Positions 37,216 through 46,439 of a stretch of DNA of 64,000 nucleotides are shown here, in pieces. The DNA is from Flavobacteriales bacterium. GTDB lineage: Bacteria > Bacteroidota > Bacteroidia > Flavobacteriales_D > Sanyastnellaceae. The stretch's first letter is position 1; each line of letters opens with the position of its first letter. The DNA lies in NCBI GenBank assembly GCA_016722445.1, contig JADKIZ010000007.1, positions 62,001-126,000 of the forward strand, in the 5' to 3' direction. Under the pieces are notes generated by a model that did no database searches, was not told the origin of the DNA, and worked only from the letters and a program-made list of their open reading frames with translations. Made by a program: the position numbers and the translations under genes.

Positions 37216-39270
37216 TTACGATTGATCAGCTTTTTTTACCATGGTCAGAATGGTCGCAAGTGCAACGGTTTCTCCGGTTTCATCATATACATCCACCAGA
37301 AATTTCACGATACCTTTTGCTATATCATCCTCGCTGCGCTTTTCCTGATTGATTTTTTCTTTCACTGTAAAACGCACACCAATCGTCATTCCTGGATAAA
37401 CTGGCTTGGTAAATCTGGCTTCTTCTAATCAATAGTTGAGCAGTACCGGTCCCTTTTTCGGGTCAACAAACAAGCCTGCTGCTTTCGAAAGCACAAAATA
37501 TCCATGTGCAACGCGACGGTCAAACACGGTACCTTCCAACGATGTGGCATCCATGTGCGCATAGAAGTTGTCACCACTCACATTGGCGAAATTCACAATG
37601 TCAGCTTCACTTACAGTGTGCTTGTGTGTGAACACGGTATCTCCGATTCTGAGCTCTTCAAAATGTTGTCTGAACAGGTGAGGATTGGCTTCCGTTTGTT
37701 TTGAGCCATATTGATATACATTGGTGATCGCCGTTAATGTAGTAGGTGATCCTTGAATGGCGGTGCGCTGGAGGTAGTGCATGACCCCGCGTTTGCCGCC
37801 CATTTCTTCTCCACCACCTGCGCGGCCAGGTCCTCCATGCACCAACAGCGGCATAGGAGATCCATGTCCCGTACTTTCTACAGCACTTTCGCGATTTAAT
37901 ACCAAAATGCGGCCGTGATGTGAGGCAGAACCTACCACGAAATCACGCGCTATTCGATCGTCTGCAGTGGTGATACTGCAAACCAGTGATCCTTTACCCA
38001 ACTTCGTCAACGCAATGGCATCATCCAAATGTTCGTAAGGCATCAGTGTCGTAATCGGACCAAATGCTTCTACTTCATGTGTCGACATATTTTTAAATGG
38101 ATCTCTATTCAGAAGAAGCATTGGCGTGAGGAATGCGCCTTTTTCAAAGTTCGCATCCACCAAATCAGCTTTCGTTGGATCTCCATAAACCAGTTCTGAT
38201 TCTTTGCGCAAAATGTCAAGTTTTTCCAAAACATCTATGCGCTGCGACATGGAAGCCAAAGAACCCATTCGAACAGTGTCGTTTTTCGGATCACCAATAA
38301 CGGTCTTGCCAAATGCTTTACCAAGTGCGATCTGTACATCTTCAATCATAAATGAAGGTACAATCACCCTGCGAATGGCCGTGCATTTTTGTCCGCATTT
38401 GACCGTCACTTCCTTGCGCACTTCTTTGATGAATAAATCAAATTCTTCTGTACCGGGAACTGCGTCTTTTCCCAAAACTGCTGCGTTCAATGAGTCCGCT
38501 TCCATGTTGAAGTGAACAGCTTCATCCACGATACGTGGGTGCGATTTGAGTTTTTTTCCCGTTGAAGCGCTTCCGGTAAAGGTCACGACATCTTGTGATA
38601 TCACATGATCCAATATGCCTTCTGCACTTCCACAGATCAATTGAAGAGATCCTTCAGGTAAAATTCCCGATGCCACAATGTCTTTGACTACCGCTTCAGT
38701 CAGAAAAGAAGTCAGTGTTGCAGGTTTTACTACAGCAGGTACACCAGCGAGCAAATTGACTGCAATTTTTTCAAGCATTCCCCAAACCGGGAAGTTGAAC
38801 GCATTAATATGTATAGCAACACCTTCTCTGGGTACCATGATGTGATGACCGACAAAGGTTCCATTCTTCGACAACTTGGCCATTTCGCCATCAACATAAA
38901 AACGCTCGTCGGGAAATTGTCTGCGGAGTGATGAGTAAGCGAATAAATTTCCAATACCACCGTCAATGTCAATCCAGGAGTCAATTTTTGTGGCACCAGT
39001 GAGGTAACTCACATCATAATACTTGGACTTTCTTTCGGATAAATAAAATGCAAGTGCTTTGAGCATACGACCTCTTTCATGAAAGGTAAGCTTGCGAAGT
39101 GCAGGACCACCAACCGTTCTGGCATAATGAAGCATCTCACCGAAATCAATTCCGGTGGAACTCGCCGTAGCTACAACCTCGCCTGTGAGTGCGTTGTATA
39201 GATCTTTTCCTTTACCACTTCCGGCTATCCACTGGCCGCCGATGTAATTCTGTAATTGCATTTTGGACAA
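37216..39270 (-). CDS. paaZ: PaaZ-type bifunctional aldehyde dehydrogenase / enoyl-CoA hydratase with an in-frame TGA
   Basis: The reconstructed product has 684 residues, the normal PaaZ length. The N-terminal aldehyde dehydrogenase has FTGSASTGKKL, the Glu in NMEADSLNAAV and the catalytic Cys in VKCGQKCTAIRR. The C-terminal MaoC-like hydratase begins at about residue 540 (GDTVFTHKHTVSEADIVNFANVSGD, HGYFVLSKAAGLFVDP). The frame stops at TGA 37429-37431 after VLLNY but continues in the same frame as LEEARFTKPVYPGMTIGVRF to TAA 37216-37218. Family members have Gly here, so GGA-to-TGA explains it. PaaZ opens oxepin-CoA and oxidises the aldehyde in phenylacetate breakdown; no other paa genes are visible. 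Confidence 0.92.
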
Positions 39271-39362
39271 AAATTGTTGAGGTGCGAATTTGGGTGCAAA
39301 ACCGCAATTTCCAATCTGTCCTCAGATCGCTTTACGAACAACAACGGGTCTCAGATAAGTGC

Positions 39363-40175
39363 TTATTCCACAATAATTTTCTGCTGAAAACTTTCCCCAG
39401 CTGGAGTTTTCAACTTCAAGGCATACATGCCGGATGGCAAAAATGTGAGGTCATTTTGTTGGTATGCTTGCTCGTTGGATATCAGCACGCCTTGTAAATT
39501 GTAAATCTCCAAAATGCTTCCGGCTGTGACAGTCTGAAGATAAAGAGTCCCACGACATGGATTGGGATAGAAGAAATTCGTTTCGATGTTGGTATTCGAA
39601 ACTGAGACCTCATTTGAAAATGCCATTTCATCAATGGAAATCCATGTATCCCACGAACCGCCTCCCAGCGGAGTTACAAATCCTGCCGATACCAATATCC
39701 TGATTTCATCTACAGCAACGTCAATAGGAGGGAATATCATCACGCGCTGTTCCCAAGTTGTGATGCTGTCATACATCACGTCCATATCGGTGTAGACTTC
39801 TTGACCCAAGTAGTAGAATGAAGCCGTGACGGTCACATTTTCCAAATCATTCCCATCTGGCACGGATGCTTTAACCCAATAGTTCATGGAATAGGGCATA
39901 AATGCGATCGGGAAACTGATATAAGCGATTTCTTGCACTCCCCCTTCAAATCCAGGCAACACTTGCACCCGCATGGCAAAGTCACCTTCGTGGGCTAACG
40001 TGTCTTGTGTGACAGGTGTGGTCAATTGGTTGTTTTGGGTACTCCAGTATTCTGGTTCTAGCGTCCAGGTGTTGTACAAATCCCACACTTCAAAGTTTCC
40101 ATTGGGGATTTCCTGGCCTTTTATCTGTTGAAATAACAATATGATGCATCCAATGAGGGCAATTTTTATGTTCAT
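39363..40175 (-). CDS. Secreted carbohydrate-binding-like protein with T9SS type A sorting domain
   Basis: The start is ATG 40175 (MNIKIALIGCIILLFQQIKGQ, a signal peptide). The mature N-terminus (IPNGNFEVWDLYNTWTLEPEYWSTQNN, DTLAHEGDFAMRVQVL) looks like a PCMD or CBM-like jelly-roll domain found in Bacteroidota exported proteins. A type A sorting domain (FFYPNPCRGTLYLQTV, PSGMYALKLKTPAGESFQQKIIVE) ends the 270-residue protein. It is transcribed toward paaZ with an 92-bp gap, and its upstream region holds two palindromes (40205 and 40405) that may be regulator sites. Confidence 0.85.
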   Translation of the reverse strand: MNIKIALIGCIILLFQQIKGQEIPNGNFEVWDLYNTWTLEPEYWSTQNNQLTTPVTQDTLAHEGDFAMRVQVLPGFEGGVQEIAYISFPIAFMPYSMNYWVKASVPDGNDLENVTVTASFYYLGQEVYTDMDVMYDSITTWEQRVMIFPPIDVAVDEIRILVSAGFVTPLGGGSWDTWISIDEMAFSNEVSVSNTNIETNFFYPNPCRGTLYLQTVTAGSILEIYNLQGVLISNEQAYQQNDLTFLPSGMYALKLKTPAGESFQQKIIVE

Positions 40176-40204
40176 GGCATGTGTATTTTGTTTTCGAAAG
40201 TGTA

Positions 40205-40217
40205 AATGTGACACATT
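40205..40217. promoter_or_regulatory. Palindrome AATGTG-A-CACATT, possible operator
   Basis: A perfect 6+1+6 palindrome about 30 bp upstream of the 40175 start codon contains TGTGACACA, similar to half of a Crp-type site. The position over the likely promoter of that gene fits an operator. No binding data are available. Confidence 0.35.
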
Positions 40218-40404
40218 GAAAGGTTGTGTTTGGCTGAGAAGTGTCATTTTAAGTGTAATTTTTATTATTCAAATCATATTTTTAGAATAATTCAATCCAT
40301 TCTAGTTGGATTTATTAACAAGACACAAAAAGTGTTCGTATTGTTGGTTGAGTATCTGGATTTCCTCATCTGGCGCGACATCTGCGATTTGAATTCTCAT
40401 AAAA

Positions 40405-40424
40405 TTGTCATGGCGTAATGACAA
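40405..40424. promoter_or_regulatory. Palindrome TTGTCAT-N6-ATGACAA, possible Crp/Fnr-type operator
   Basis: Perfect 7-bp arms with a 6-bp spacer have the spacing and symmetry of Crp/Fnr operators. It lies in the divergent region between a T9SS gene and a Crp/Fnr regulator gene, about 620 bp from the latter. Confidence 0.4.
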
Positions 40425-41031
40425 AAATCAGGGATCATTTTAGTTAAACTTTGATCGTTGCCGCAACTTAATGCGTCTAAAGTGTGGGAAGGACACTTAG
40501 GTATGTACTTTTTAAAGGTATGAGAATGATTTTTAGCTCCGTCGAATAACTTATCCTATAACAGTTGGTTTAGAATGGATTTTAAAATTCGTCGAAATGA
40601 AGTTTAAAGAATAATGAGGCAGAGCAAGCCGCATTCTTGAATATTGGTTTGTGATCGGCTACTGAATCCTTCGCAGTGTCGTTTGTCAGGAATGTCCTAA
40701 GAAAGAGAAAATGAAAAGGCAAAGTGAAGGTTGCTTATAGATGAATTTCCGGCAGATATTATATTGTTAACTTGAATGGAGGTTGTTTGTTTTAATCGAT
40801 ATTAATTTACCATTGTCCGGAATTCAGATGTAAAGTGTTGTTAAGAATGAAAAGTCATATTTCTAGCGAAAGCCGTTGTTTAACGGTGGCATTGTCATGA
40901 AAGTATCATAATGATTATCTGGCGAAATATCATTTATGATTGAAATAATATTTATATTTCTGTGAATATTTAATTGATATGAATCAATAGCAAAATCAAT
41001 TTAAGTGAGTACTTTTATAATATTGAAAATT

Positions 41032-41039
41032 TACTTTTG
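41032..41039 (+). promoter_or_regulatory. TAnnTTTG promoter box of the Crp/Fnr gene
   Basis: TACTTTTG at 41032-41039 matches the Bacteroidota box exactly and lies 5 bases before ATG 41045, so the transcript would be nearly leaderless. No clear upstream TTTG at the right distance was seen. Confidence 0.5.
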
Positions 41040-41044
41040 GCCCT

Positions 41045-41718
41045 ATGATTAACACAGATGTATTACTCGGAATGGCGCTAGTGTGCGTCGTTTCAAAGCC
41101 GGCGAATTCATCGTTCGTGAAGGACAGGAACCTCAGGGTTATTTTCAGTTGGTTAGTGGTAGCGTGAGATGGACAAATGTTGAGGATAGTGGTAAAGAAA
41201 TCATTCAGGAAATTATTGAGCCAGGCGAATCTTTCGCCGAATTTCCTTTGTTTGATGGATTGCCATATGCTGCATCTGTACTTGCTGATGAAGAATCTGA
41301 GGTGATCTGGTTACCGACCGAGAGATTCAACGATGTCATTATTTCAGACAGACAACTCATGTTGAAATTTCTGAAATTGTTCGTTACACGCATGCGTTAC
41401 AAGTTTATGATCACACAGGAGCTTTCCAATAAGCCTCCAATGCATCGACTTGCAACCTTGATCGAATACCTTAAAATGACTGATCGACATGTTTGTGGTC
41501 AATGCTCAAGGATCTTACTTACCCGCCAGCAAATGGCCAATATGACCGGACTCCGTGTTGAAACGGTGATCCGTGCTATTCGCTTGATGTATGCACAGGG
41601 TGATCTCTTTATTAAGAGAGGAAAGATTTATTTGGACAATGACAAAGCATGCGGAGATCATTGTTGCAAAGCTGCTTATCGCAAAGACCTACCGTTTTTA
41701 TTAAGTATCGCAGTATGA
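41045..41718 (+). CDS. Crp/Fnr-family transcriptional regulator (probable N-terminal frameshift)
   Basis: The main frame runs from GTG 41083 (RRFKAGEFIVREGQEPQGYFQLVSG) with a cyclic-nucleotide-binding-like domain (about 1-120) and a C-terminal winged helix-turn-helix (LLTRQQMANMTGLRVETVIRAIRLM). Family members in Bacteroidota begin MINTDLLL or similar. Exactly this, MINTDVLL, is encoded from ATG 41045 in another frame, and one missing base near 41068 would join them (LLRNGASVRRF). I therefore place the start at 41045, giving 224 residues. A late CGDHCC motif and the HVCGQC segment supply extra cysteines that could respond to redox. Targets are unknown. Confidence 0.85.
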
Positions 41719-41952
41719 TCCATTCTAAAAGAATACTTCCGGATTCTTGAGGATCATCGCTCTTTACCGAGCAACCACACTTGGCCGTTTACCACTACAA
41801 ACTTATCAGGTTTTAAGGGCTAGCCTCTTTTGAGGTAGTTGAAATGGTTTTGTTGTCTGATCACATGGCTTTTCCGTGTTATCGGAAAATGATGGATATG
41901 TGCCCAAGGTTTTACCCCATGCTTGTGTATTGGAGTAAATGCCTGTATGCAT

Positions 41953-42441
41953 ATGAAACGATTAAGCTACCTTAAATGGGTTGTCGCATTCGGTTTGTCC
42001 ATAGGTTGGTGTCAGTTTGTTGACGCGCAAACCATGACATTTGCCGGAACAAATGGGTCAATCTCGAATGTTGATCTCAACGAAATAAATAGTATTGTCT
42101 TCACAAATCATAATCTTGTTGTTTCCGGCAACGATTGTGGAGAACAGTACTTTAATGTTTTTACCACCGACTATATTACACTCGATGGGTCTATCGGTGT
42201 GGGTAATTCGAATGGCAATTTGTCATTCTGGTCAGTTTTTCCAAGTCCTGCTCAGGATATGATTTCCTTGAAAAGCAGCTTGAAACCTGGTGAACAGGTT
42301 AGGATATACAATGCGATGGGCGAATTGTTATATAACGGTAAAATTCAGGGTGAAATAACCCAGTTTAATATTTCCAATTTCACCGCAGGTGTTTATGTCA
42401 TTGTTGTAAATCATCAATCTAAATCATTTATCAAGTCATGA
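41953..42441 (+). CDS. Small secreted protein with T9SS type A sorting domain
   Basis: The start is ATG 41953 (MKRLSYLKWVVAFGLSIGWCQFVDAQ, a signal peptide). The mature protein is only about 136 residues: a short domain (MTFAGTNGSISNVDLNEINSIVFTNHNLVV), a linker, and a type A sorting domain (VFPSPAQDMISLKSS, TAGVYVIVVNHQSKSF). The short domain resembles the N-terminus of the next gene product (IIQFHHAGVTDQYALVEGDSIYF, ADIDSISFVND). The stop overlaps the next ATG by 4 bp. It may anchor its larger partner at the surface, since that protein has no sorting domain of its own. Confidence 0.82.
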   Translation: MKRLSYLKWVVAFGLSIGWCQFVDAQTMTFAGTNGSISNVDLNEINSIVFTNHNLVVSGNDCGEQYFNVFTTDYITLDGSIGVGNSNGNLSFWSVFPSPAQDMISLKSSLKPGEQVRIYNAMGELLYNGKIQGEITQFNISNFTAGVYVIVVNHQSKSFIKS

Positions 42442-44691
42442 ACAGGATTATAGTAGCCCTCTTGTGCTGCTCCGCCTTTTTCATGGCAGATGCACAACAG
42501 ATCATTCAGTTTCACCATGCCGGGGTTACTGATCAGTATGCTCTTGTCGAAGGCGATAGCATCTACTTTGACACGAATCACACGAACCTTTTTTTTCTGA
42601 ATAATTCCAATCTTGTGGAATATGCAGTGGCTGATATTGATAGCATTTCATTTGTGAATGATCTTTCTGAAAATGTCTACGTCAATTTCCAGGGGAATAC
42701 TGCCGTTGTTACGAATCCATGGGCCGCTAATGGGGTGGAAGTTGAAACAAATGGAGCCGATGTGTTGATTACCTCTACTTCACTGACTCAGGATATCAAT
42801 ATTTTGTGGAAGGATCTTCAACAGATGGGTCACTCAAAATCTATTCGGATAAAAGATTTAACCTGCTGCTGAATGATGTTAGTCTTACTAATCCAGTAGG
42901 TCCTGCGATCAACATTCAATCCGATAAGAAAGTTACGGTGAATCTTATTCCCGCATCTAGCAATTCTGTCACAGATGGTATCACTTACGATGCACCATTG
43001 GTGGTTGATGGTATAGAAGAAGACCAAAAGTCCACTTTCTTCAGCAATGGTCAAATTGAAGTGATTGGAGGCGGTAGTCTGATCATCAACAGTTATGGTA
43101 CTACACAACATGCAATGGCTTCAGATGATGAAATTGATATCCGTGAAGGAAACATTGGAATTGCTTCGGCTTCTGTGGATGGTATTCATTCCAACAATGG
43201 CTATTACCAAAGTGGCGGTGTTGTAGTAGTCAATGCAGATTCTGATGGAATTGACACTGAAGGCGGGGCGATTGTAATCGATTGTGGCGAGTTAACAGTG
43301 AACTTGTCAAGTGAGGATATCAATGCCATTACAAGCGATAGCACCATACAATCAATGGAGGCACCATCAACCTGAATGTTTATGGCAACCAATCGAAAGG
43401 CATCCAGAGCGACATGGGAATGACGCTCAATGGTGGGGTGATTACCGGAAATTCGTCTGGTGACGCGGTATTGATTCCAACTGGTTCAGGTAACGAACCT
43501 GTATACTGTAGCCTGATTTCAAGCAATGGCAATATTTTCATTCAGGGCGCCGAATTGAATCTTACAACCAGCGGCAAAGGTGGCAGATGCATATCTGGTG
43601 ATGCTTCTCTGGTCATGAATTCCGGAATAGTTCATTTGACTTGTTCCGGTAACGGCGCTACATATACGAATTCCTCTGCAGCTACTGATGCTTATCACAG
43701 CACTGGAGTGAAAGTGGATGGCGATTTCAATTTGATTGGTGGTGAATTCTCCATTTCCAATTCGGGTACAGGAGGCAAGGGAATTGACGTTGATGGGCAA
43801 TTGATCATTGGTGATGCTATCCATGAACCCATCGTCAATGTGACGACAACAGGAGCTTCTATCACCATCAGCGGTGGTGGCGGTGGTGGTGGTCCAGGAG
43901 GTGGTAACAATGGCAACTACGACGAATCCAAAACCGTAAAGGTCGATGGCGATGTAACCATTCACAATGGCATCATCACGATTGACTCTGCAAACGATGG
44001 AATCAAATCACTTGGAACAGTCACCATCAACAATGGCGTCTTGTCGATTATCGATTCATATGAAGCCATCGAAGCTCCTTTCATTACTGTTAATGACGGG
44101 GAACTATCTCTTGTATCCACGGATGACGGTTTCAATGCCACGCATGGCACCGGAGGTGAGTCAAGCGATGGTAGTATGCTCACGATCAACGGAGGTACCA
44201 ACTATGTGGATGCGAGCGGTGGTGATGCGATCGATAGCAACGGTAATGTAACCATCACAGGTGGTGTCACTGCAGTGCACGGACCACAATCTTCGCCCGA
44301 AGTCGGAATGGATTATAATGGCGTAGGCAATATATCAGGTGGTTTTATCGTGATTTCCGGCACCAATTCGAATATGACACAGGGATTCAACAACTCTTCG
44401 AGTCAGCGGTCTGTCACCATGAAAACGACTCAGAGTGTAGCTGCGAATACAGTTTTTCACATTCAAGACAGTAACGGCAATGAGGTACTCACTTTTAAGC
44501 CAAAAAGATCTTACTACTCGGTGGTATTTTCATCGCCTCTGATTGTCAATGGTTCTTCTTATACCATTTATACTGGAGGTAGCTCATCCGGATCGGTAAC
44601 CAACGGGCTTTATACTGGTGGTACGTATACACCCGGCACTCAGGAAACGACATTTACAGTGAATGGCGTCGTGACTTCAGTGAATTTTTAG
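42438..44691 (+). CDS. Carbohydrate-binding DUF4353 (Cthe_2159-like) beta-helix adhesin, two frameshifts
   Basis: The reconstructed product is about 751 residues. It has a signal peptide (MNRIIVALLCCSAFFMADAQ), the short IDSISF domain, then a long parallel beta-helix of Cthe_2159 type: repeated GVHIDS/DGI-like rungs (VDGIHSNNGYYQSGGVVVVNADSDGIDTEGGAIVI, DGIKSLGTVTINNGVLSIIDSYEAIEAP) and a GGGGGGGPGGG loop at 43870-43905. The frame is broken at the T4 run 42802-42805 and near 43347; one extra base at each restores it. There is no T9SS domain. Cthe_2159 binds cellulose and pectin-like sugars, so surface polysaccharide binding is likely. Confidence 0.85.
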
Positions 44692-44721
44692 AGCAGGTAT
44701 ACTTTCATCTCAATTGAACTT

Positions 44722-44755
44722 GAGGCTGTCCTTCGTTAGGACAGCCTCTTTTTTT
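44722..44755 (+). terminator. Strong intrinsic terminator of the adhesin operon
   Basis: Stem GAGGCTGTCCT (44722-44732) and AGGACAGCCTC (44738-44748) with loop TCGTT, followed by seven T. It lies 31 bp after the stop of the adhesin gene. Confidence 0.92.
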
Positions 44756-45076
44756 GGAGTTGTTTCCGTGTTTGAAGGATTTGTTTGGCAGTGACAAACG
44801 TTTGTTTCTACTCTACTTGATTCGAAAATTGGTTTGCGAAGGCAAGAAAATCATTTTTATGTCGATCAAAAACCATTTGATTTTCATTTTTTTTTCAAAA
44901 ATGTTGACGGAAGTTAATTGCCTGTATTGCTCGTCACGATTGATGTTCAAGAAAGCGTAGAATTTGTACTGGAAAAATATTTTGATGTTAGAAGAAAAAA
45001 AATGAAACCTTTAGAAAACGCTTCCCGTTCAAACCACCTGTAACCAGATCATTGATAGAAAAAGATTCATTGACGT
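44756..45076. other. Intergenic region, no supported gene
   Basis: AT-rich with long T and A runs. A 68-codon frame at 44754-44960 overlaps the terminator tail and has no recognisable features. No clear promoter box was identified ahead of 45077. Confidence 0.4.
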
Positions 45077-45688
45077 ATGACAGGCAAGGTAAAGACAAAC
45101 CTCAATGGCACAACAGTAGAGCAGTTTATGAGTATGGTTGAAATGTATTTGGATTCTCTCGAGAAGCCCGTTTTCAGCCAGATCATCCCGGATATTCAAT
45201 CGGTAAGAGAAAAACTGAAGGAAATGAAATCCCTTCAAGACAAAGTGAAGGAAGGCTCTCATAAAGCAGTGCATTTGAGAAATACAGTGAGGAAATCGAT
45301 CAATGCAGATATGAGCAGGATGTGTGAGTGGGTAAATATTTTAGCCCATGGTAACATAGAAATTCTCTCACAATGTGCATTTGAACGGGTGAAATCGAGA
45401 AGTGCTTCTCCTGTTCCGCCAGGAATTAGAAAGCTGATCGTACACCGAAGTGAAGAGAGAGGAAAAGCAACTGTAGCCTGGAAAGGAAATGGAAGCAAGT
45501 TTTATCGTGCACAGATGACATTGAATCCGAATGAGCACAGCAGTTGGAAGGATATTGCAACAGTAACTTCCAATAGATGTGACCTGGACGGACTACCAGT
45601 TGGAATGTTTTGTTACTTCCGTGTTCAGGGAGTGAACGCAACAGGAGCCGGCGAATTCAGTGATATCTGCATGTACATGGCATCGTAA
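45077..45688 (+). CDS. Cytosolic fibronectin type III domain protein, hypothetical
   Basis: The 203-residue product has no signal peptide. Residues about 1-110 are helical (VEQFMSMVEMYLDSLEKPVF, REKLKEMKSLQDKVKEGSHKAVHLRNTVRKSI). Residues about 112-200 form an FN3 domain: IVHRSEERGKATVAWKGNGSKFYRAQMTL, SWKDIATVTSNRCDLDGLPVGMFCYFRVQGVNATGAGEFSD. Similar small proteins of a helical part plus FN3 occur in Bacteroidota, without known function. It is a single-gene unit ended by the terminator at 45748. Confidence 0.8.
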   Translation: MTGKVKTNLNGTTVEQFMSMVEMYLDSLEKPVFSQIIPDIQSVREKLKEMKSLQDKVKEGSHKAVHLRNTVRKSINADMSRMCEWVNILAHGNIEILSQCAFERVKSRSASPVPPGIRKLIVHRSEERGKATVAWKGNGSKFYRAQMTLNPNEHSSWKDIATVTSNRCDLDGLPVGMFCYFRVQGVNATGAGEFSDICMYMAS

Positions 45689-45747
45689 AATTACAATCAA
45701 GATAATTTTTTTTCGAAAACACAAACTATCCACCCTAAAATGAAAAG

Positions 45748-45772
45748 CCCTCCACCCTGCGAGGGTTTTTTC
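45748..45772 (+). terminator. Intrinsic terminator after the FN3 gene
   Basis: Stem CCCTC (45748-45752) and GAGGG (45761-45765), extendable by A-U and G-U pairs, followed by TTTTTTC. Confidence 0.65.
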
Positions 45773-45957
45773 TTTTATGCTATATCACAGTCATGATTAG
45801 TTTGAAGTGACTGAAGACGCCTCAAAAGCGAAATTTTGTGGAACTAATTGATGTTACTCAGACTAAATCAAAAAGGGTTGGCTACTATCCTGAAATTTTG
45901 TGCCTTTTGATTCTCATACTCATTTCTCTATTTATTTTCTTCTGCTTCTCATTCTGA

Positions 45958-45980
45958 CATTCAGATTGAGAATCTGAATG
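45958..45980. repeat. Perfect 10-bp inverted repeat with imperfect outer arms
   Basis: CATTCAGATT and AATCTGAATG flank GAG. Outer sequences TCTCA and TGAGA extend it to an imperfect hairpin of about 45 nt. It is in the 45.8-46.4 kb gap where no coding frame is supported. A cis-acting RNA or DNA element is possible. Confidence 0.45.
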
Positions 45981-46090
45981 AAAGTGAGAAAGAATAGAAT
46001 GTAGGATTGAGCGGGGGATTTTTTCCTGCTTTACAACTTTTGGTTCTGATCCATCCTTTATTTCTCCTAGCTGGATTAACTGAATGGTAT

Positions 46091-46121
46091 AAAAAACAAG
46101 AGGTCGCCCGCTGGCGACCTC
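46091..46121 (-). terminator. Intrinsic terminator on the minus strand
   Basis: Read on the minus strand: GAGGTCGCC, loop AGCG, GGCGACCTC, then TTGTTTTTT. The 9-bp stem is perfect. On the plus strand the hairpin lacks a T tract, which fixes the direction. Confidence 0.75.
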
Positions 46122-46169
46122 ATGTCACTAAACCTTTAACCAAAACCTACCTAAGTACTAGATAGGATT
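46091..46169 (-). ncRNA. Candidate minus-strand small RNA, about 79 nt
   Basis: On the minus strand a TACATTTG promoter box (46183-46176) is followed by a transcript of about 79 nt. It has a 5' hairpin (CCTATC pairing with GGTAGG) and ends in a strong terminator hairpin. No protein-coding frame fits. The gap 45773-46439 otherwise holds only the palindrome at 45958. I could not assign an RNA family. Confidence 0.5.
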
Positions 46170-46175
46170 CTGGGG

Positions 46176-46206
46176 CAAATGTAATTCTTTGATATGTCGA
46201 AATCAA
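46176..46206 (-). promoter_or_regulatory. Promoter of the minus-strand small RNA
   Basis: TTG (46206-46204), 20-bp spacer, TACATTTG (46183-46176), matching the Bacteroidota box, with a spacer slightly longer than usual. Confidence 0.5.
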
Positions 46207-46385
46207 GAGATTGAGTCAAGAATTTTAGAATTTAACTTATGGTATTTAGGATGCTATTTAGATGCGTTTCCATGAAAGCCGCATCTGACTTAAATTATCA
46301 CACTTCTAACTCTGATAATGTGTAGTTTTTTTGGTGATTTGAGTCACCTGTTTTACTCTGAAATTTCTTGGATTGTTGAAAAGTA

Positions 46386-46414
46386 TTGATTTTGTGGTTA
46401 CCCCCTTATCTTTG
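46386..46414 (+). promoter_or_regulatory. Bacteroidota-type promoter of the 46440 gene
   Basis: TTG (46386-46388), 18-bp spacer and TATCTTTG (46407-46414) match the consensus exactly; the start codon is 25 bp downstream. Confidence 0.75.
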
Positions 46415-46439
46415 TTAGAGTTCTCAAATTGGATTGAAA

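Larger units (their letters stand above)
40176..41044. other. Long AT-rich intergenic region between divergent genes
   Basis: About 870 bases lie between the start of the 40175 gene (minus) and the Crp/Fnr gene (plus). No supported coding frame was found. It holds the two palindromes and the promoter listed separately. Its length is unusual for this gene-dense window. Confidence 0.5.

Noticed and set aside
37429..37431. TGA recoded as glycine
   Set aside because: Several intact genes in the window end in TGA at the expected position, so TGA is a stop; one substitution or error is simpler.
40224..40418. 64-codon frame in the long intergenic region
   Set aside because: No recognisable features; overlaps the palindromes and has atypical composition.
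44754..44960. 68-codon frame after the adhesin terminator
   Set aside because: Begins within the terminator tail, T/A-rich and without coding features.
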